This document shows positions 25,887 through 34,538 of a stretch of DNA of 55,159 nt, piece by piece. Every line of letters starts with the position of its first letter. Within the stretch, counting starts at the first letter, position 1. Below the pieces are notes generated by a model. That model was not told the origin of the DNA. It made no database searches and saw only the letters and a list, made by a program, of their open reading frames with translations. A program made the position numbers and the translations under genes. This DNA comes from Deltaproteobacteria bacterium (GTDB lineage Bacteria > Myxococcota_A > UBA9160 > UBA6930). The stretch lies in contig JAFDCZ010000035.1 in NCBI GenBank assembly GCA_019312665.1, forward strand, positions 1-55,159, read 5' to 3'.

Positions 25887-25969
25887 GCATGGGCGTGGTA
25901 GCTCAGCTGTTCCGGCCGATCGCGCGGCGCATCGTCTCGGATGGCAGCTCTCCGAAGTGCCGTCGGTAG
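25580..25969 (+). pseudogene. Truncated copy of the outer-membrane beta-barrel gene
   Basis: This is a 5' duplicate of the gene at 28470-29552: WLVLGLLCLTAGAVPATADE, PPDPGGSLAGPVSEPKWEFS, IGLMGVVEARRGRFIILVDG. After DGF the homology ends and the frame continues into the reverse of the AraC gene. The ATG corresponding to the intact gene's start (25552) is out of frame and stops after six codons, so only GTG 25580 is left. The product would be a leader plus about 90 residues of barrel. I call it a pseudogene left by a partial duplication. Confidence 0.75.
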
Positions 25970-26943
25970 TCGGCAGCGAACTGTCCCATGTGCCAGAAGC
26001 CAGCACGGTTCGCCACCGCTACGACGAGAGCGCCCGCTGAAGCGTCGCTCAGCATCTCTCGCGCGTTGTTGAGACGGATCGCCTTCAGATACGCCGTCGG
26101 CGTAGCGTCGTAGTGCTCCCGGAATGCATAGTCGAGAGTCCGCCAGCTGACGCCGGTGTTTCGGCACAGCTCACGAACGCTGAGCGGTTCGCCCGCGTGA
26201 TCCTCAATGAACGACCGGGCTCGCGCAACAGCCAGGTCGCGATCGCGGAGCAGGGGCTGCCGAGCTGGGCCCGTCGCCGAGGCGAAGGTCGCCGCCACCT
26301 GGAGCAGGAGCCCGAAGCTGAAATCCCGGTCCAGCGTCGAGGTCCCCTGGGCGTGGGCGGTTTCCCCGATCCCCCCGACGAGGCGCTCCAGCCTGTGCCG
26401 GAGCTGGCCCAGCTCCACGGGATCCACGGCGACAAGCTGATCCTGCGCGCCGCGGAGCCATGGGCCAGCTGGAGCCCCGAGAGTTCTCGCGGCTTCCTCG
26501 AGCTGATCGTGACAGACCGAGAGGGTCCAACAACCGAATCCGGGCTGTGAGATTGCCTCGAAATCGCCCTCCTCGCGGAAGATCGCCACGTCCGTGTGCC
26601 TGAAATCGCTCCCACACCAGCTGACGCCCTCGACGTCTCTCTCGAGGAAGCCAAAGGTCCGGTAGCCCGCAGGGCTTTCCCCGCGCTGATCCTATCGGCG
26701 GCCGAATCGGGATCGCTGAAGGAGGATTCCCGGCCCAGAGATCCTGATCAGCTCTGCAGGCGACGGGCCGGGGTCGATCTGGCGGAAGTCGAGCGTCCAA
26801 GGGCCGAAGAGCCCAGAAAGCTCGCTGAGGTCATCGACGTGCCCACGTATCCGCTGGTACGGGCCGGCAGTCTCTACTGCGAGTTCCAAGTTCTGATCCG
26901 CTTGCGAATTATTGATGCCTCGGCTCGCAGGATCGGCGATCAT
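25903..26943 (-). pseudogene. AraC-family regulator interrupted by an amber codon
   Basis: In one minus-strand frame from ATG 26943 to 25903 the sequence reads as a complete AraC-type regulator: YQRIRGHVDDLSELSGLFGP, FRQIDPGPSPAELI, LLQRSRFGRR, then TAG (26692-26694), then DQRGESPAGYRTFGFLERDV, SWCGSDFRHTDVAIF, GDFEAISQPGFGCWTLSV and the DNA-binding end ARSFIEDHAGEPLSVRELC, GFWHMGQFAADYRRHFGELP. Only the TAG breaks it. A shorter protein could start at 26589 and keep the helix-turn-helix part. It is divergent from the GntH-like gene (102 nt apart) and may have controlled it. Confidence 0.8.
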
Positions 26944-27045
26944 TGCAGCCTCAACAAGGGTGTTAGGGAAACGGGGAGCACGTGGGGAGACGAAACCCCA
27001 AGTGCCACGTCTACCTGAAGCCCGACCCCACCAGAGGTATTCGAC

Positions 27046-28260
27046 ATGAGACGCCCCGGACTCGCCTTCCTGGCAGGCCTCGCGACCTGCGCGCTCGCCT
27101 TGATCCTGCTCGGCGGCAAGACTTCGCCCACCGGGACGGTCTCCGATCGGGACGTCTACTACCCTGGCAGCGAGACCCTCGCCCCGGACGAGATGCGCAT
27201 CGTCGCATTGGGAACAGGCATGCCGAGTGTGCGGCCGAAGCAGGCCGCGGCTTGCTGGCTCGTCGAGCTCGGCAATGGCGACAAGTTCCTCTTCGACATC
27301 GGCAGCGGCTGCCACGAGCGGCTCGCCGCTCAGATGATCCCTTACGACTACCTGAACAAGGTCTTCATCGGCCATCTGCACGTGGACCATATGGGCGATC
27401 TGCCTAGCCTCTGGCTGGGCGGTACCGTGATGAACCGCCTGGTGCCCCTGCGCGTCTGGGGGCCGAGCGGTGGAACGCCGGAGTACGGCACGGCCGCCTC
27501 GATGGAACGGATGAAGGAGATGTACGTCTGGGATATCGGCACCCGCTCCGGAGTCATCGACTTTCGCGGCGGCGCGCTAGAGGTCCACGAGTTCCCCTTC
27601 GACGGCATCAACGAGGTGATCTACGACGAGAACGGCGTCGTGGTCCGCAGCATTCCCGCCGTCCACGGGCTCGATGGAGCCGTGAGCTTCGTCCTCGAAT
27701 GGAACGGCCTGAAGTTCGTTTACGGGAGCGACACCATCCCGAACAAGTGGTACGTCGAGCACGCCGCCGGAGCCGACGTGGCCATCCACGAGTGCTTCCT
27801 GCCCGCGACGCTGCTGGTCACCAAGCAGGGCTTCTCACCTCAAGAGGCTCTGATGGTCGGCACCCAGGGCCACACCTCACCGGAGCAGTTCGGCAAAGTC
27901 ATGTCGCTCGTGAAGCCACGGCTCGCCATCGGCTACCACTTCTACAACGATTTCGACACCGAGCCCGTCGTCCGGGAACGTCTCCGTCGCACCTACGACG
28001 GCCCGGTCGACCTGGCGACGGATTACATGGTCTGGAACGTCACCAAGGACGAGATCCGCGTCAGGATGTCGGCAGTTGACGAGGAGGTCTGGCCGAGCCC
28101 GCCGCTGATGAAGAAGATCGCGCCCGACACCGGGTCCTCGATCGCGTTCTCGGAGTTCACCATCTCCGGCGCCCTTGGCTTCCCCGAGGTCGTCGGACCG
28201 ATCTTCGACGAGATCAATGAGTTGTACGGGACGAAGGCAGAGCCGATCTTCAAGAAGTAG
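27046..28260 (+). CDS. GntH-like metallo-beta-lactamase-fold hydrolase, exported
   Basis: The 404-aa protein starts with a signal/anchor segment (LAFLAGLATCALALILLGG). The metal motif is GHLHVDHMGDL (HxHxDH), with later ligands probably in AIHECF and YHF. YYPGSETLAPDEMRIVALGT, RPKQAAACWLVELGNGDKFL and NVTKDEIRVRM match the family named after GntH of guanitoxin synthesis. That family is wide and mostly uncharacterised, and no other guanitoxin gene is near, so toxin synthesis is not implied. It is divergent from the AraC gene. AGAGG precedes the ATG. Confidence 0.82.
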   Translation: MRRPGLAFLAGLATCALALILLGGKTSPTGTVSDRDVYYPGSETLAPDEMRIVALGTGMPSVRPKQAAACWLVELGNGDKFLFDIGSGCHERLAAQMIPYDYLNKVFIGHLHVDHMGDLPSLWLGGTVMNRLVPLRVWGPSGGTPEYGTAASMERMKEMYVWDIGTRSGVIDFRGGALEVHEFPFDGINEVIYDENGVVVRSIPAVHGLDGAVSFVLEWNGLKFVYGSDTIPNKWYVEHAAGADVAIHECFLPATLLVTKQGFSPQEALMVGTQGHTSPEQFGKVMSLVKPRLAIGYHFYNDFDTEPVVRERLRRTYDGPVDLATDYMVWNVTKDEIRVRMSAVDEEVWPSPPLMKKIAPDTGSSIAFSEFTISGALGFPEVVGPIFDEINELYGTKAEPIFKK

Positions 28261-28352
28261 AGAGATCGACGCAGAAGCTGAAGGAGCGGGCGCAGCGGCC
28301 AGCTTCTTCCTCGACAGGAAGTAGATCGCACTAGCCGCGACCTGAGCCTACC

Positions 28353-28381
28353 GTGAGCTTCGAGCCTAACTGGAAGCTCAC
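28353..28381 (+). terminator. Hairpin, possible weak terminator
   Basis: A 9-bp perfect stem (GTGAGCTTC with GAAGCTCAC) and an 11-nt loop lie about 95 nt after the GntH-like gene. No T run follows, so termination is uncertain. Confidence 0.3.
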
Positions 28382-28469
28382 GCGGGGGCGAACCGCTAGG
28401 CTGGAACGACGAAGGCGGTAGCGCTCCGGCCTAGTAGATCGAGCGTCCACCGCCTCTGGAGGGGAAACC

Positions 28470-29552
28470 GTGGCATCGATGTTCGGCTCGACTCGTGAGA
28501 GAGAGGGGCTCGCGTTGAAGGCGTGGCTCGTGCTTGTCCTTTTTTGCCTGCCTGCGGGCGTCGTTCCCGCCGCCGCCGACGAGCCGCCGGATCCGGGCGG
28601 AAGCTTGGCAGGGACCGGCTCCGAGCCGAAGTGGGAGTTCAGTATTGCCCCGTATCTCTGGGCCAGCTCCCTGGAGGGCGAAGTGACGGCGGGCGGAGTC
28701 ACCACCGATATCGACATGCCCTTCTCGGACGTTCTCTCGGCCCTCGATATCGGCCTGATGGGTGTCGTCGAGGCCCGGCGTGGGCGTTTCATCATTCTCG
28801 TCGACGGCTTCTGGGCCGCTCTCAGTGATGAGGTCGAAACCCGGCCCGTGAACGTCGGGATCGGTCCCCTCACGCTGAATCGCAGTCTCGTGGTGTCCAA
28901 GGGTCCGCTCACCCTCACTCCGAATCTGCAGGTGGTAATCCCGCGGGTCGAGACGCAGGTGGGCCCCATCGAGGTCGATGCGGACATCACGGAGGTGATC
29001 ATCGACGCCAAGCTCGGCTGGCGTGCGTTTGACACGGGAATGTCCGGACTCTTCGGGCACGAGCCGGTCGAGAACGACCCGCGGCGCTTCGTCGTCGATC
29101 TGCTGGGTGGCGTTCGTTACTGGTACCTGAAGACCGAGCTCGATGTGTTCATCCCGCCCGTGGAGATCCCCGGCTTCCGCATCCAGACATCTGTCAATCT
29201 GCCGCGGCTGGGCCGAACGTTCCAGACGGGTGACATCAAGGTGCCCGGGCGCGTCGCGTTTGGCGGCCTGGACCAGACCTTCCGCTCGACGGTCGACTGG
29301 GTCGACTTCATCGTCGGTGCGCGCGTGATCGCAGACCTCACCCCCAAGCTCTCCCTGATGGTAATTGGCGACCTGGGCGGCTTCGGGATCGGCTCGTCGT
29401 CGAGCTTCACCTGGAATAGCAGAGCAATCCTGGGCTGGCGTCTCTCGGAACACTGGACTGCCGTGGCGGGCTACAGGGCGCTCTACATCAATCGCGACAG
29501 CGGCGACCTCACGACCAAGGGGCCGATCCTCGGGGCTATCTATCGGTTCTGA
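28470..29552 (+). CDS. Outer-membrane beta-barrel protein (intact copy)
   Basis: GTG 28470 has GGAGGGG 5 nt upstream; ATG 28479 is the alternative. A signal peptide (LVLVLFCLPAGVVPAAA) precedes SEPKWEFSIAPYLWASSLEG and alternating strands with EVETRPVNVGIG, YWYLKTELDVFIPPVEIPGF and a final strand ending AIYRF, the aromatic C-terminus of barrel proteins. No specific family name is certain; relatives are annotated only as outer-membrane proteins. Its first 328 bp are duplicated at 25559-25886. Confidence 0.78.
   Translation: MASMFGSTREREGLALKAWLVLVLFCLPAGVVPAAADEPPDPGGSLAGTGSEPKWEFSIAPYLWASSLEGEVTAGGVTTDIDMPFSDVLSALDIGLMGVVEARRGRFIILVDGFWAALSDEVETRPVNVGIGPLTLNRSLVVSKGPLTLTPNLQVVIPRVETQVGPIEVDADITEVIIDAKLGWRAFDTGMSGLFGHEPVENDPRRFVVDLLGGVRYWYLKTELDVFIPPVEIPGFRIQTSVNLPRLGRTFQTGDIKVPGRVAFGGLDQTFRSTVDWVDFIVGARVIADLTPKLSLMVIGDLGGFGIGSSSSFTWNSRAILGWRLSEHWTAVAGYRALYINRDSGDLTTKGPILGAIYRF
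28485..28812 (+). repeat. 328-bp direct repeat, copy 2 (within intact barrel gene)
   Basis: Ungapped match to 25559-25886; see that copy. The repeats flank the AraC and GntH-like genes. Confidence 0.75.
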
Positions 29553-29645
29553 GGGGACGTCCCGGCCCGGATCGACCTGGTGTCGGCACGCAGCCGGAGT
29601 ACGCGCACGCCCGACTGGATTCCTGATCTCCCCCGCAACCTGTAG

Positions 29646-31682
29646 CTAGTCGGGTACAGGCGTGCGCACGCGGGCGGTCGCGCAGGCCTCTGCTCCGTCC
29701 TTGGACATGCGTTTCGAGAAGACGAAGCGAAACGGAAAGGTGGCCAGGTCGGTGACCCCGCGGATCACGGTGCCCGCCAGATCAGCCGCACTGACGCCGA
29801 CCCCGAAATCCCGGAAGCTGCCGCTGACCTGGATCGGGGTGCCCAGGCTGAAGAACTGGGGCGACTTGGGCCGAGGCTGGAGGCCCGCTTCGACCCGCTG
29901 GGCCTTGAAGTCCGCGGTCGCCTCGCCCCGGACCTGGATGCGGCTGGTGTCGATCAGCAATGAGTGGGTCGTGAGCATGCCGTCGTCCAGATCGAAGAGT
30001 CCGACGACGCAGTTGACCTGGGACTCCCCGCCGGTCACCAGAGGCAGGACCGAGGCCACCAGGTTGACGGCCCACATATCGAGGATTCCGGCCTGCAGGT
30101 TCTCCGGTACGAGCGACAGGTCGATGTGTCCGTTGGCGTACTCCATCAGGTGCGCGGGTTCCGGCGAGTGCGTTTCGATCTCAAAGTCCAGGTCGAGAAC
30201 GCCACCCATCTCGGTACCAGGCTGGGCGCGGCGCGCCAGCACGCCCAGGTCGAAGGCCTTCATTTCCAGATGGATGTGGCCGTAGGTATTGGAGGGGCCC
30301 GGCTCGAAGGCGATCGACAGCGAGAGCTTGCCTCCGGGAAGCCGCACCACCAGCGGATCCAGCTCGAAGCGCCCTTCCTCGAGGCTGGCGACCAACTCTC
30401 CGCCCCCTAACGACTCATCCCCCAGCACCACGTCGTCCACCCCAACGGTGACGCGGGCATCCAGCAGCCGCATCACTGCGGGGTCCGCCAGGACTTGGCG
30501 CTCCTCGGTATCACCTTCGACGGCAGGCGTCGATGGGTTGGGTCCGGCCTCGGGTTCCTGTCCGAGCAAGGACCAGCCTTCGGCCTGGAAGTCGTCGATT
30601 CGGAAGCGCTTGGAGGTGAGGTCGAACGTGGCGCGGGGGCGCGGAGCATCCGGTTCGCCAAGGAGGTCGGCGCTCCCTTCCAGGATCGTCTTGCCCACTT
30701 CGAGATGAAGCTCGGTCAGGCGTGAGTGCTGCGGCTCGAGTTCGGCCTCGGCGCGCAGCCGCACGGGGCCTAGGGGCGGGAGGTCGATCCCCACGAGTGG
30801 AGAGAGACGTCCGAGGTTCTCGGATTCGAAGCGCAGCCAGTAGCGGCCAGCCGCTCGCGCGTATTCGGCTGCCTCTTCCGCGTGGGCGCTGTCCTCGAAC
30901 TCGCCGAGCTCGAGGCCGAGTGCGAGGCTGGCGTCGGCGATCTCCAGCTCCAGGTCGAGGGGCAGCTTTGGGCGCTCGGAAAGCAGGTCGTCGATGTGGC
31001 CGGCCCCGACGCGCAGCAGGAACGGCTCCGACTGGAAGCGGCCTTCGAGGGCGAGCCTGATCGGCTCGCCCTCCGCGGCGGCGCCCAGACATTCGTCTAC
31101 CACGAGGTCGATCTGATCACCGCTCGATTCGTCGCGGTAGTGCACGGCGATGTCACGAAGGGTCAGCTCCTCGAGGTTGCCGAACACGTAGCTGCGCTCC
31201 GCACGTGCGCCTCGCTCGGGCAGAGGTTCCGCAACCTTCTCTTGCGCCGCTTCGCCAGCGGCTTGATCCGGCGCCGCCACGTCGAACGCCCAGCTCGCCC
31301 GGCCGCTTCGGTAGCGGACCAGGTTGAGCCTCACGCGTTCGGCGCTGATCTCGTCGATCTCGATGCTGCCCAGCAGAAACGGAACGAGCGAGAGCACGAT
31401 GCGCGCCTCCCCCAGTGAGGCAAACTCCGCGCCGGGCTCTCCGAAGGGATCCGCGACGTGGAGCCCGTGCACCTCGAGCGTGGGCCAGTAGCTCGGTACG
31501 ACGTAGAGCGGGCCATCGAGGCGCACTTCGCGCCCGATCGCCTCGCTGGCGATCGGCGCGATGCGCGACGCGAAGCGGCTCACGTCCAGCTGGATTCCGA
31601 TGGCGAGCAAGACGAGCGGTGTCGCGACAGCGATGGCGAGCAGGATGCCCAGCGTGATCGCTACGATCCGAAGCAGACGCAC
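29646..31682 (-). CDS. AsmA-family protein
   Basis: Three starts are possible: GTG 31718, ATG 31700 and GTG 31682. Only 31682 has a good ribosome site (GGGAGG 10 nt upstream) and it gives MRLLRIVAITLGILLAIAVA. The AsmA N-terminus follows: IASEAIGREVRLDGPLYVVP, WPTLEVHGLHVADPFGEPGA. The body is beta-rich, with an AsmA C-terminal region containing GVLDLDFEIETHSPEPAHLM, NGHIDLSLVPENLQAGILDM and QVNCVVGLFDLDDGML, the last a conserved AsmA motif. Length is normal for AsmA (about 680 aa). It is expected to be anchored in the inner membrane with a periplasmic lipid-handling body. Confidence 0.87.
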   Translation of the reverse strand: MRLLRIVAITLGILLAIAVATPLVLLAIGIQLDVSRFASRIAPIASEAIGREVRLDGPLYVVPSYWPTLEVHGLHVADPFGEPGAEFASLGEARIVLSLVPFLLGSIEIDEISAERVRLNLVRYRSGRASWAFDVAAPDQAAGEAAQEKVAEPLPERGARAERSYVFGNLEELTLRDIAVHYRDESSGDQIDLVVDECLGAAAEGEPIRLALEGRFQSEPFLLRVGAGHIDDLLSERPKLPLDLELEIADASLALGLELGEFEDSAHAEEAAEYARAAGRYWLRFESENLGRLSPLVGIDLPPLGPVRLRAEAELEPQHSRLTELHLEVGKTILEGSADLLGEPDAPRPRATFDLTSKRFRIDDFQAEGWSLLGQEPEAGPNPSTPAVEGDTEERQVLADPAVMRLLDARVTVGVDDVVLGDESLGGGELVASLEEGRFELDPLVVRLPGGKLSLSIAFEPGPSNTYGHIHLEMKAFDLGVLARRAQPGTEMGGVLDLDFEIETHSPEPAHLMEYANGHIDLSLVPENLQAGILDMWAVNLVASVLPLVTGGESQVNCVVGLFDLDDGMLTTHSLLIDTSRIQVRGEATADFKAQRVEAGLQPRPKSPQFFSLGTPIQVSGSFRDFGVGVSAADLAGTVIRGVTDLATFPFRFVFSKRMSKDGAEACATARVRTPVPD

Positions 31683-31792
31683 GTCTCGTGGCCCTCCCAT
31701 GCGCGCAGGCCCGCGCACGCGGAAACTCTACCAGAGGCGGCCCCTCTAACGGGTCGACGTGGCGGAAACGCTGGACAGGATCCTCGCTCAGC

Positions 31793-31861
31793 TCAGGCTG
31801 TCGTCAACGTCGTGGAGGGGAGTTCGCCGAAAAGGCGGCGATAGTCCGCAGCAAATTGCTG
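31793..31861 (-). pseudogene. C-terminal scrap of an AraC-family regulator
   Basis: The minus strand reads QQFAADYRRLFGELPSTTL, then TTA and a TGA stop (31793-31795). This matches the end of the AraC gene at 25903 (QFAADYRRHFGELPSETM). Nothing upstream in the frame resembles AraC, so only this last piece is present. Confidence 0.5.
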
Positions 31862-31924
31862 CCCTTCGATCCCGAAGAGGTGCTCGAGCACGATCTGCCC
31901 TGGGTTCCGAGCGACACCTATTGA
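31862..31924 (+). pseudogene. C-terminal scrap of an unrecognised protein
   Basis: The plus frame FDPEEVLEHDLPWVPSDTY ends in TGA just before a strong hairpin. It looks like a natural protein end whose body is gone; the frame further upstream overlaps the AraC scrap and the AsmA start. Confidence 0.35.
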
Positions 31925-31931
31925 TTCGCAT

Positions 31932-31965
31932 GGGACGGAGGGCCCCATCCTGGGCCCTCCGTCCC
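31932..31965 (+). terminator. Strong hairpin terminator
   Basis: A perfect 14-bp GC-rich stem (31932-31945 with 31952-31965) and a 6-nt loop stand 8 nt after the TGA of the C-terminal scrap, followed by GCATTTC. It is probably the terminator of the lost gene. Confidence 0.6.
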
Positions 31966-32105
31966 GCATTTCACACTGATCGTACGCTCACGCCTTCGGA
32001 AGAAGGAACGCCGCGGTCTCCCCGGAGCCTTGGCGGCCGGATCGACCAGAGGTACGCTCCCGCGCGGTCCGGTCCGCGTGCGAACCTGTGATGGGGGATT
32101 CTGTT

Positions 32106-32954
32106 ATGCGAAATCGATACGTCTTCGGCGCATGCTGCGTCGCGCTCCTGCTGGCGAACGGTGTAGCGGCTGAGCCCTCGGAAGAGGAGTTGGCAAAGAG
32201 GTCGCAGAACCCGGTCGCCAACATGATCAGCGTCCCCTTCGAGAACAGCCTCCACTTCGATGTGGGGCCGACGGACAAGCTGGCGAATGTCTTGACCATC
32301 AAGCCAGTCATTCCGGTTTCACTCGGCAAGTTCAATCTCATCAACCGCTTCATCGCTCCCGTGATCTGGCTCGAGGGCCAGGACCGTGTGACAGCGGGAC
32401 GCGGCGGTGAGGACTTCGGCTTCGGCGAGGTCTTCCCCGGTACGAGCTCCGAGTTCGGGCTCGGCAACCTCACCTATCAGGGCTTTTTCTCGCCCGCGGA
32501 GCCCGGCCCTGTGATCTGGGGGGTGGGCCCGACGCTCGTCCTTCCCACCAACACCGATGACAAGCTGGGATCCGATACCTGGTCGGCCGGTATCTCGACC
32601 CTGGTGCTGGCCATGCCGGGCAAGTGGGTCGTCGGTGCCCTCGTGCAGAACACCTGGTCCTTTGCAAAGCATGGCGACGCACCCGACCAGAACAGCTTCC
32701 TGGTTCAGCCGATCATGAACTACAACATGTCGAATGGCTGGTACCTGAGTTCGACCCCCGTGATCACGGCCAACTGGGAGGCGGACAGCGGTGACAAGTG
32801 GACGGTGCCCGTCGGAGGCGGAGTCGGGCGCCTGCTGCGCATGGGCAACCAGCCCATCGATCTCCGGCTCGCGGCGTTCTACAACGTCGAGCGCCCGGCG
32901 CTCGGCCCCCGCTGGACAGCGCAGTTCACCGTCAAGCTGCTGTTTCCGAAGTGA
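32106..32954 (+). CDS. Neuromedin-U-like outer-membrane/transporter protein
   Basis: ATG 32106 follows GGGGGA by about 7 nt. The signal peptide ends NGVAA. The 282-aa body has ELAKRSQNPVANMISVPFEN, LTIKPVIPVSLGKFNLINRF, IWGVGPTLVLPTNTDDKLGS, WSFAKHGDAPDQNSF and ends VKLLFPK. Proteins of this type are annotated 'neuromedin U' or 'transporter' in many Gram-negative genomes; the name is historical and no hormone role is implied. They are beta-barrel-like exported proteins of unknown cargo. It opens a same-strand series of four genes. Confidence 0.8.
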   Translation: MRNRYVFGACCVALLLANGVAAEPSEEELAKRSQNPVANMISVPFENSLHFDVGPTDKLANVLTIKPVIPVSLGKFNLINRFIAPVIWLEGQDRVTAGRGGEDFGFGEVFPGTSSEFGLGNLTYQGFFSPAEPGPVIWGVGPTLVLPTNTDDKLGSDTWSAGISTLVLAMPGKWVVGALVQNTWSFAKHGDAPDQNSFLVQPIMNYNMSNGWYLSSTPVITANWEADSGDKWTVPVGGGVGRLLRMGNQPIDLRLAAFYNVERPALGPRWTAQFTVKLLFPK

Positions 32955-33050
32955 CCTGAGCTCTGGCGAAGTCTTCGGTCAACGATGTATGGTTCGGCAG
33001 GAAGGCCTGCACAGCCTGTCTCTCATCTTCGATCTAGGTTGGAGCCTTGA

Positions 33051-34043
33051 ATGGACCGTTCGCATCTCCGTCTGGCATTCCTGATCGTTGGGGTCGGCCT
33101 TCTCCTGGTGCCAGTCGGGTCGGCGGCGGATGAAGCCGCGATCGTCGAGGTCTACGAGGACATCCTGCTTCCGGACCAGGACGAGAACGCGATCTTCGAC
33201 ACGTTCAAGAAGCTGCGCCCGCGGGTCCGTTTGTTCAGCCGCGGGATGCTTGACGGCGACTTCGGCTCGGCCGATGTGGACTGGGTACGTTTCGAAGGCC
33301 GAGTCAGCCTTCCCCTTCCGGTCTCCGAGAAGCTGGTTCTCAGTCCGACCATCTCGGGAGGGGGAACCTCCTACGATTTCGACGGGAATCGGGGCTTCCT
33401 GAACGCAGGGCAGAACCCGGGCAGCGATCCGTTCGACGATCTGTACAACATCCAGATCCGTCTCGGAGGCCGCTACCTCTATGACGATGACTGGGCAGCG
33501 GTAGGCGCCATCTGGGTCTCCTCCCAGTACGAGGACGGTGCCGATTTCGCCGATGCCGTCCGCCCGGGCGGCTCGATCGGCGTCAGTCACCAGTTCTTCG
33601 AAGGGTTCACGCTGATCGGCGGAGTCGGCATCAGCGAGAAGTTCGACGGCGGCGTCTCGGTCGCGCCGTTCATCCAGGGTTCCTGGAAGGTCAATGACTG
33701 GCTCAAGGTCGAGACTGAAGGCCTGGGGCTGGAGGCGACGGCGAAGGTCAGCGACAGCTTGCGCGTCTCCTTGTTTGGCGGAGTGAACTCCACCCGTTAC
33801 CTGCTCGACGACCGCAACGACGGCCCGGGTGGCGTAGGCGAGGGCTGGATCCGCGACCGCCGCCTGCCGGTGGGCGTTGGGGTGGAGTGGCGGATCACCA
33901 AGAGGTTCCGGCTCCACTTCGACGTAGGCGCCATGCTGGACCAGGAGCTCAAAGTCATCGACGAGGACGACGATACGTTCGATGACGAGAGCCTGGATTC
34001 GGTGGCACCCTTCGCGTCGGTCCGGTTCGAAGCGCGCTTCTGA
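33051..34043 (+). CDS. DUF6268-like outer-membrane beta-barrel protein
   Basis: The 330-aa protein has a signal peptide (LIVGVGLLLVPVGSAA). Alternating strands include VRFEGRVSLPLPVSEKLVLS, LYNIQIRLGGRYLYDDDWAA, FTLIGGVGISEKFDGG and a last strand ending SVRFEARF, with terminal Phe typical of BAM-inserted barrels. Assignment to the DUF6268 type is by overall pattern and is less sure than the barrel call. It lies 96 nt after the previous gene and 42 nt before the META lipoprotein gene. Confidence 0.7.
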   Translation: MDRSHLRLAFLIVGVGLLLVPVGSAADEAAIVEVYEDILLPDQDENAIFDTFKKLRPRVRLFSRGMLDGDFGSADVDWVRFEGRVSLPLPVSEKLVLSPTISGGGTSYDFDGNRGFLNAGQNPGSDPFDDLYNIQIRLGGRYLYDDDWAAVGAIWVSSQYEDGADFADAVRPGGSIGVSHQFFEGFTLIGGVGISEKFDGGVSVAPFIQGSWKVNDWLKVETEGLGLEATAKVSDSLRVSLFGGVNSTRYLLDDRNDGPGGVGEGWIRDRRLPVGVGVEWRITKRFRLHFDVGAMLDQELKVIDEDDDTFDDESLDSVAPFASVRFEARF

Positions 34044-34085
34044 ACCATCCGGGACGCCTGCCGCGCTGAGAGGTAGCATCATCCG

Positions 34086-34523
34086 ATGCGCAACACGGCT
34101 CTTTGTCTGGCACTGTGGGTGCTCCCGATCGCTTGCGCCGGTGGGCCCTCCGGCATCGCGGGGGAGACCGTCAGTTCCGGCACGACCCGTCTGGCACCGC
34201 CCGTGGGCAGCTGGCAACTCGTGTCGTTTGCGAGGTCGAACGACGCGGTCGCTCCGGAGGTCACGCTGATCCTCCAGCAGGATGGTTCGATCGCCGGGAG
34301 CGGAGGCTGCAACGGATACTTCGCCACCTGGTCGTTGGGGCAGGGACAGAGCTCACTCGGCCCGATCGGTGCCACCCGTCGGATGTGCGAGCCTGACATC
34401 ATGGACGTCGAGATGCGCTATTTCGACGCGCTCTCCAAGGTCGCCGGCTGGCTTCCGGCGGATGCAGGCATCCTGCTGGTCGACGAGGCGGGTGACGCGC
34501 TTCTCCGCTTCAGGTCCCAGTAG
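34086..34523 (+). CDS. META-domain lipoprotein (HslJ-like)
   Basis: The 145-aa product has a short lipoprotein signal ending PIAC. A single META domain follows: GSWQLVSFARSNDAVAPEVT, the conserved GSGGCNGYFATW, then GPIGATRRMCEPDIMDVEMR with the second conserved Cys, and a C-terminal DAGILLVDEAGDALLRF strand. META proteins such as HslJ are envelope proteins linked to stress or novobiocin resistance; the exact role is unknown. It ends 15 nt before the PAP2 gene. Confidence 0.87.
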   Translation: MRNTALCLALWVLPIACAGGPSGIAGETVSSGTTRLAPPVGSWQLVSFARSNDAVAPEVTLILQQDGSIAGSGGCNGYFATWSLGQGQSSLGPIGATRRMCEPDIMDVEMRYFDALSKVAGWLPADAGILLVDEAGDALLRFRSQ

Positions 34524-34538
34524 GGGAGGACATCGAGA

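Noticed and set aside
27046..28260. Guanitoxin biosynthesis locus
   Set aside because: Only the GntH-like hydrolase is present. The family is broad and none of the other pathway genes is in the window.
32106..32954. Hormone-like neuromedin U
   Set aside because: The database name for these bacterial proteins is a historical misnomer; the sequence looks like an exported barrel-like protein.
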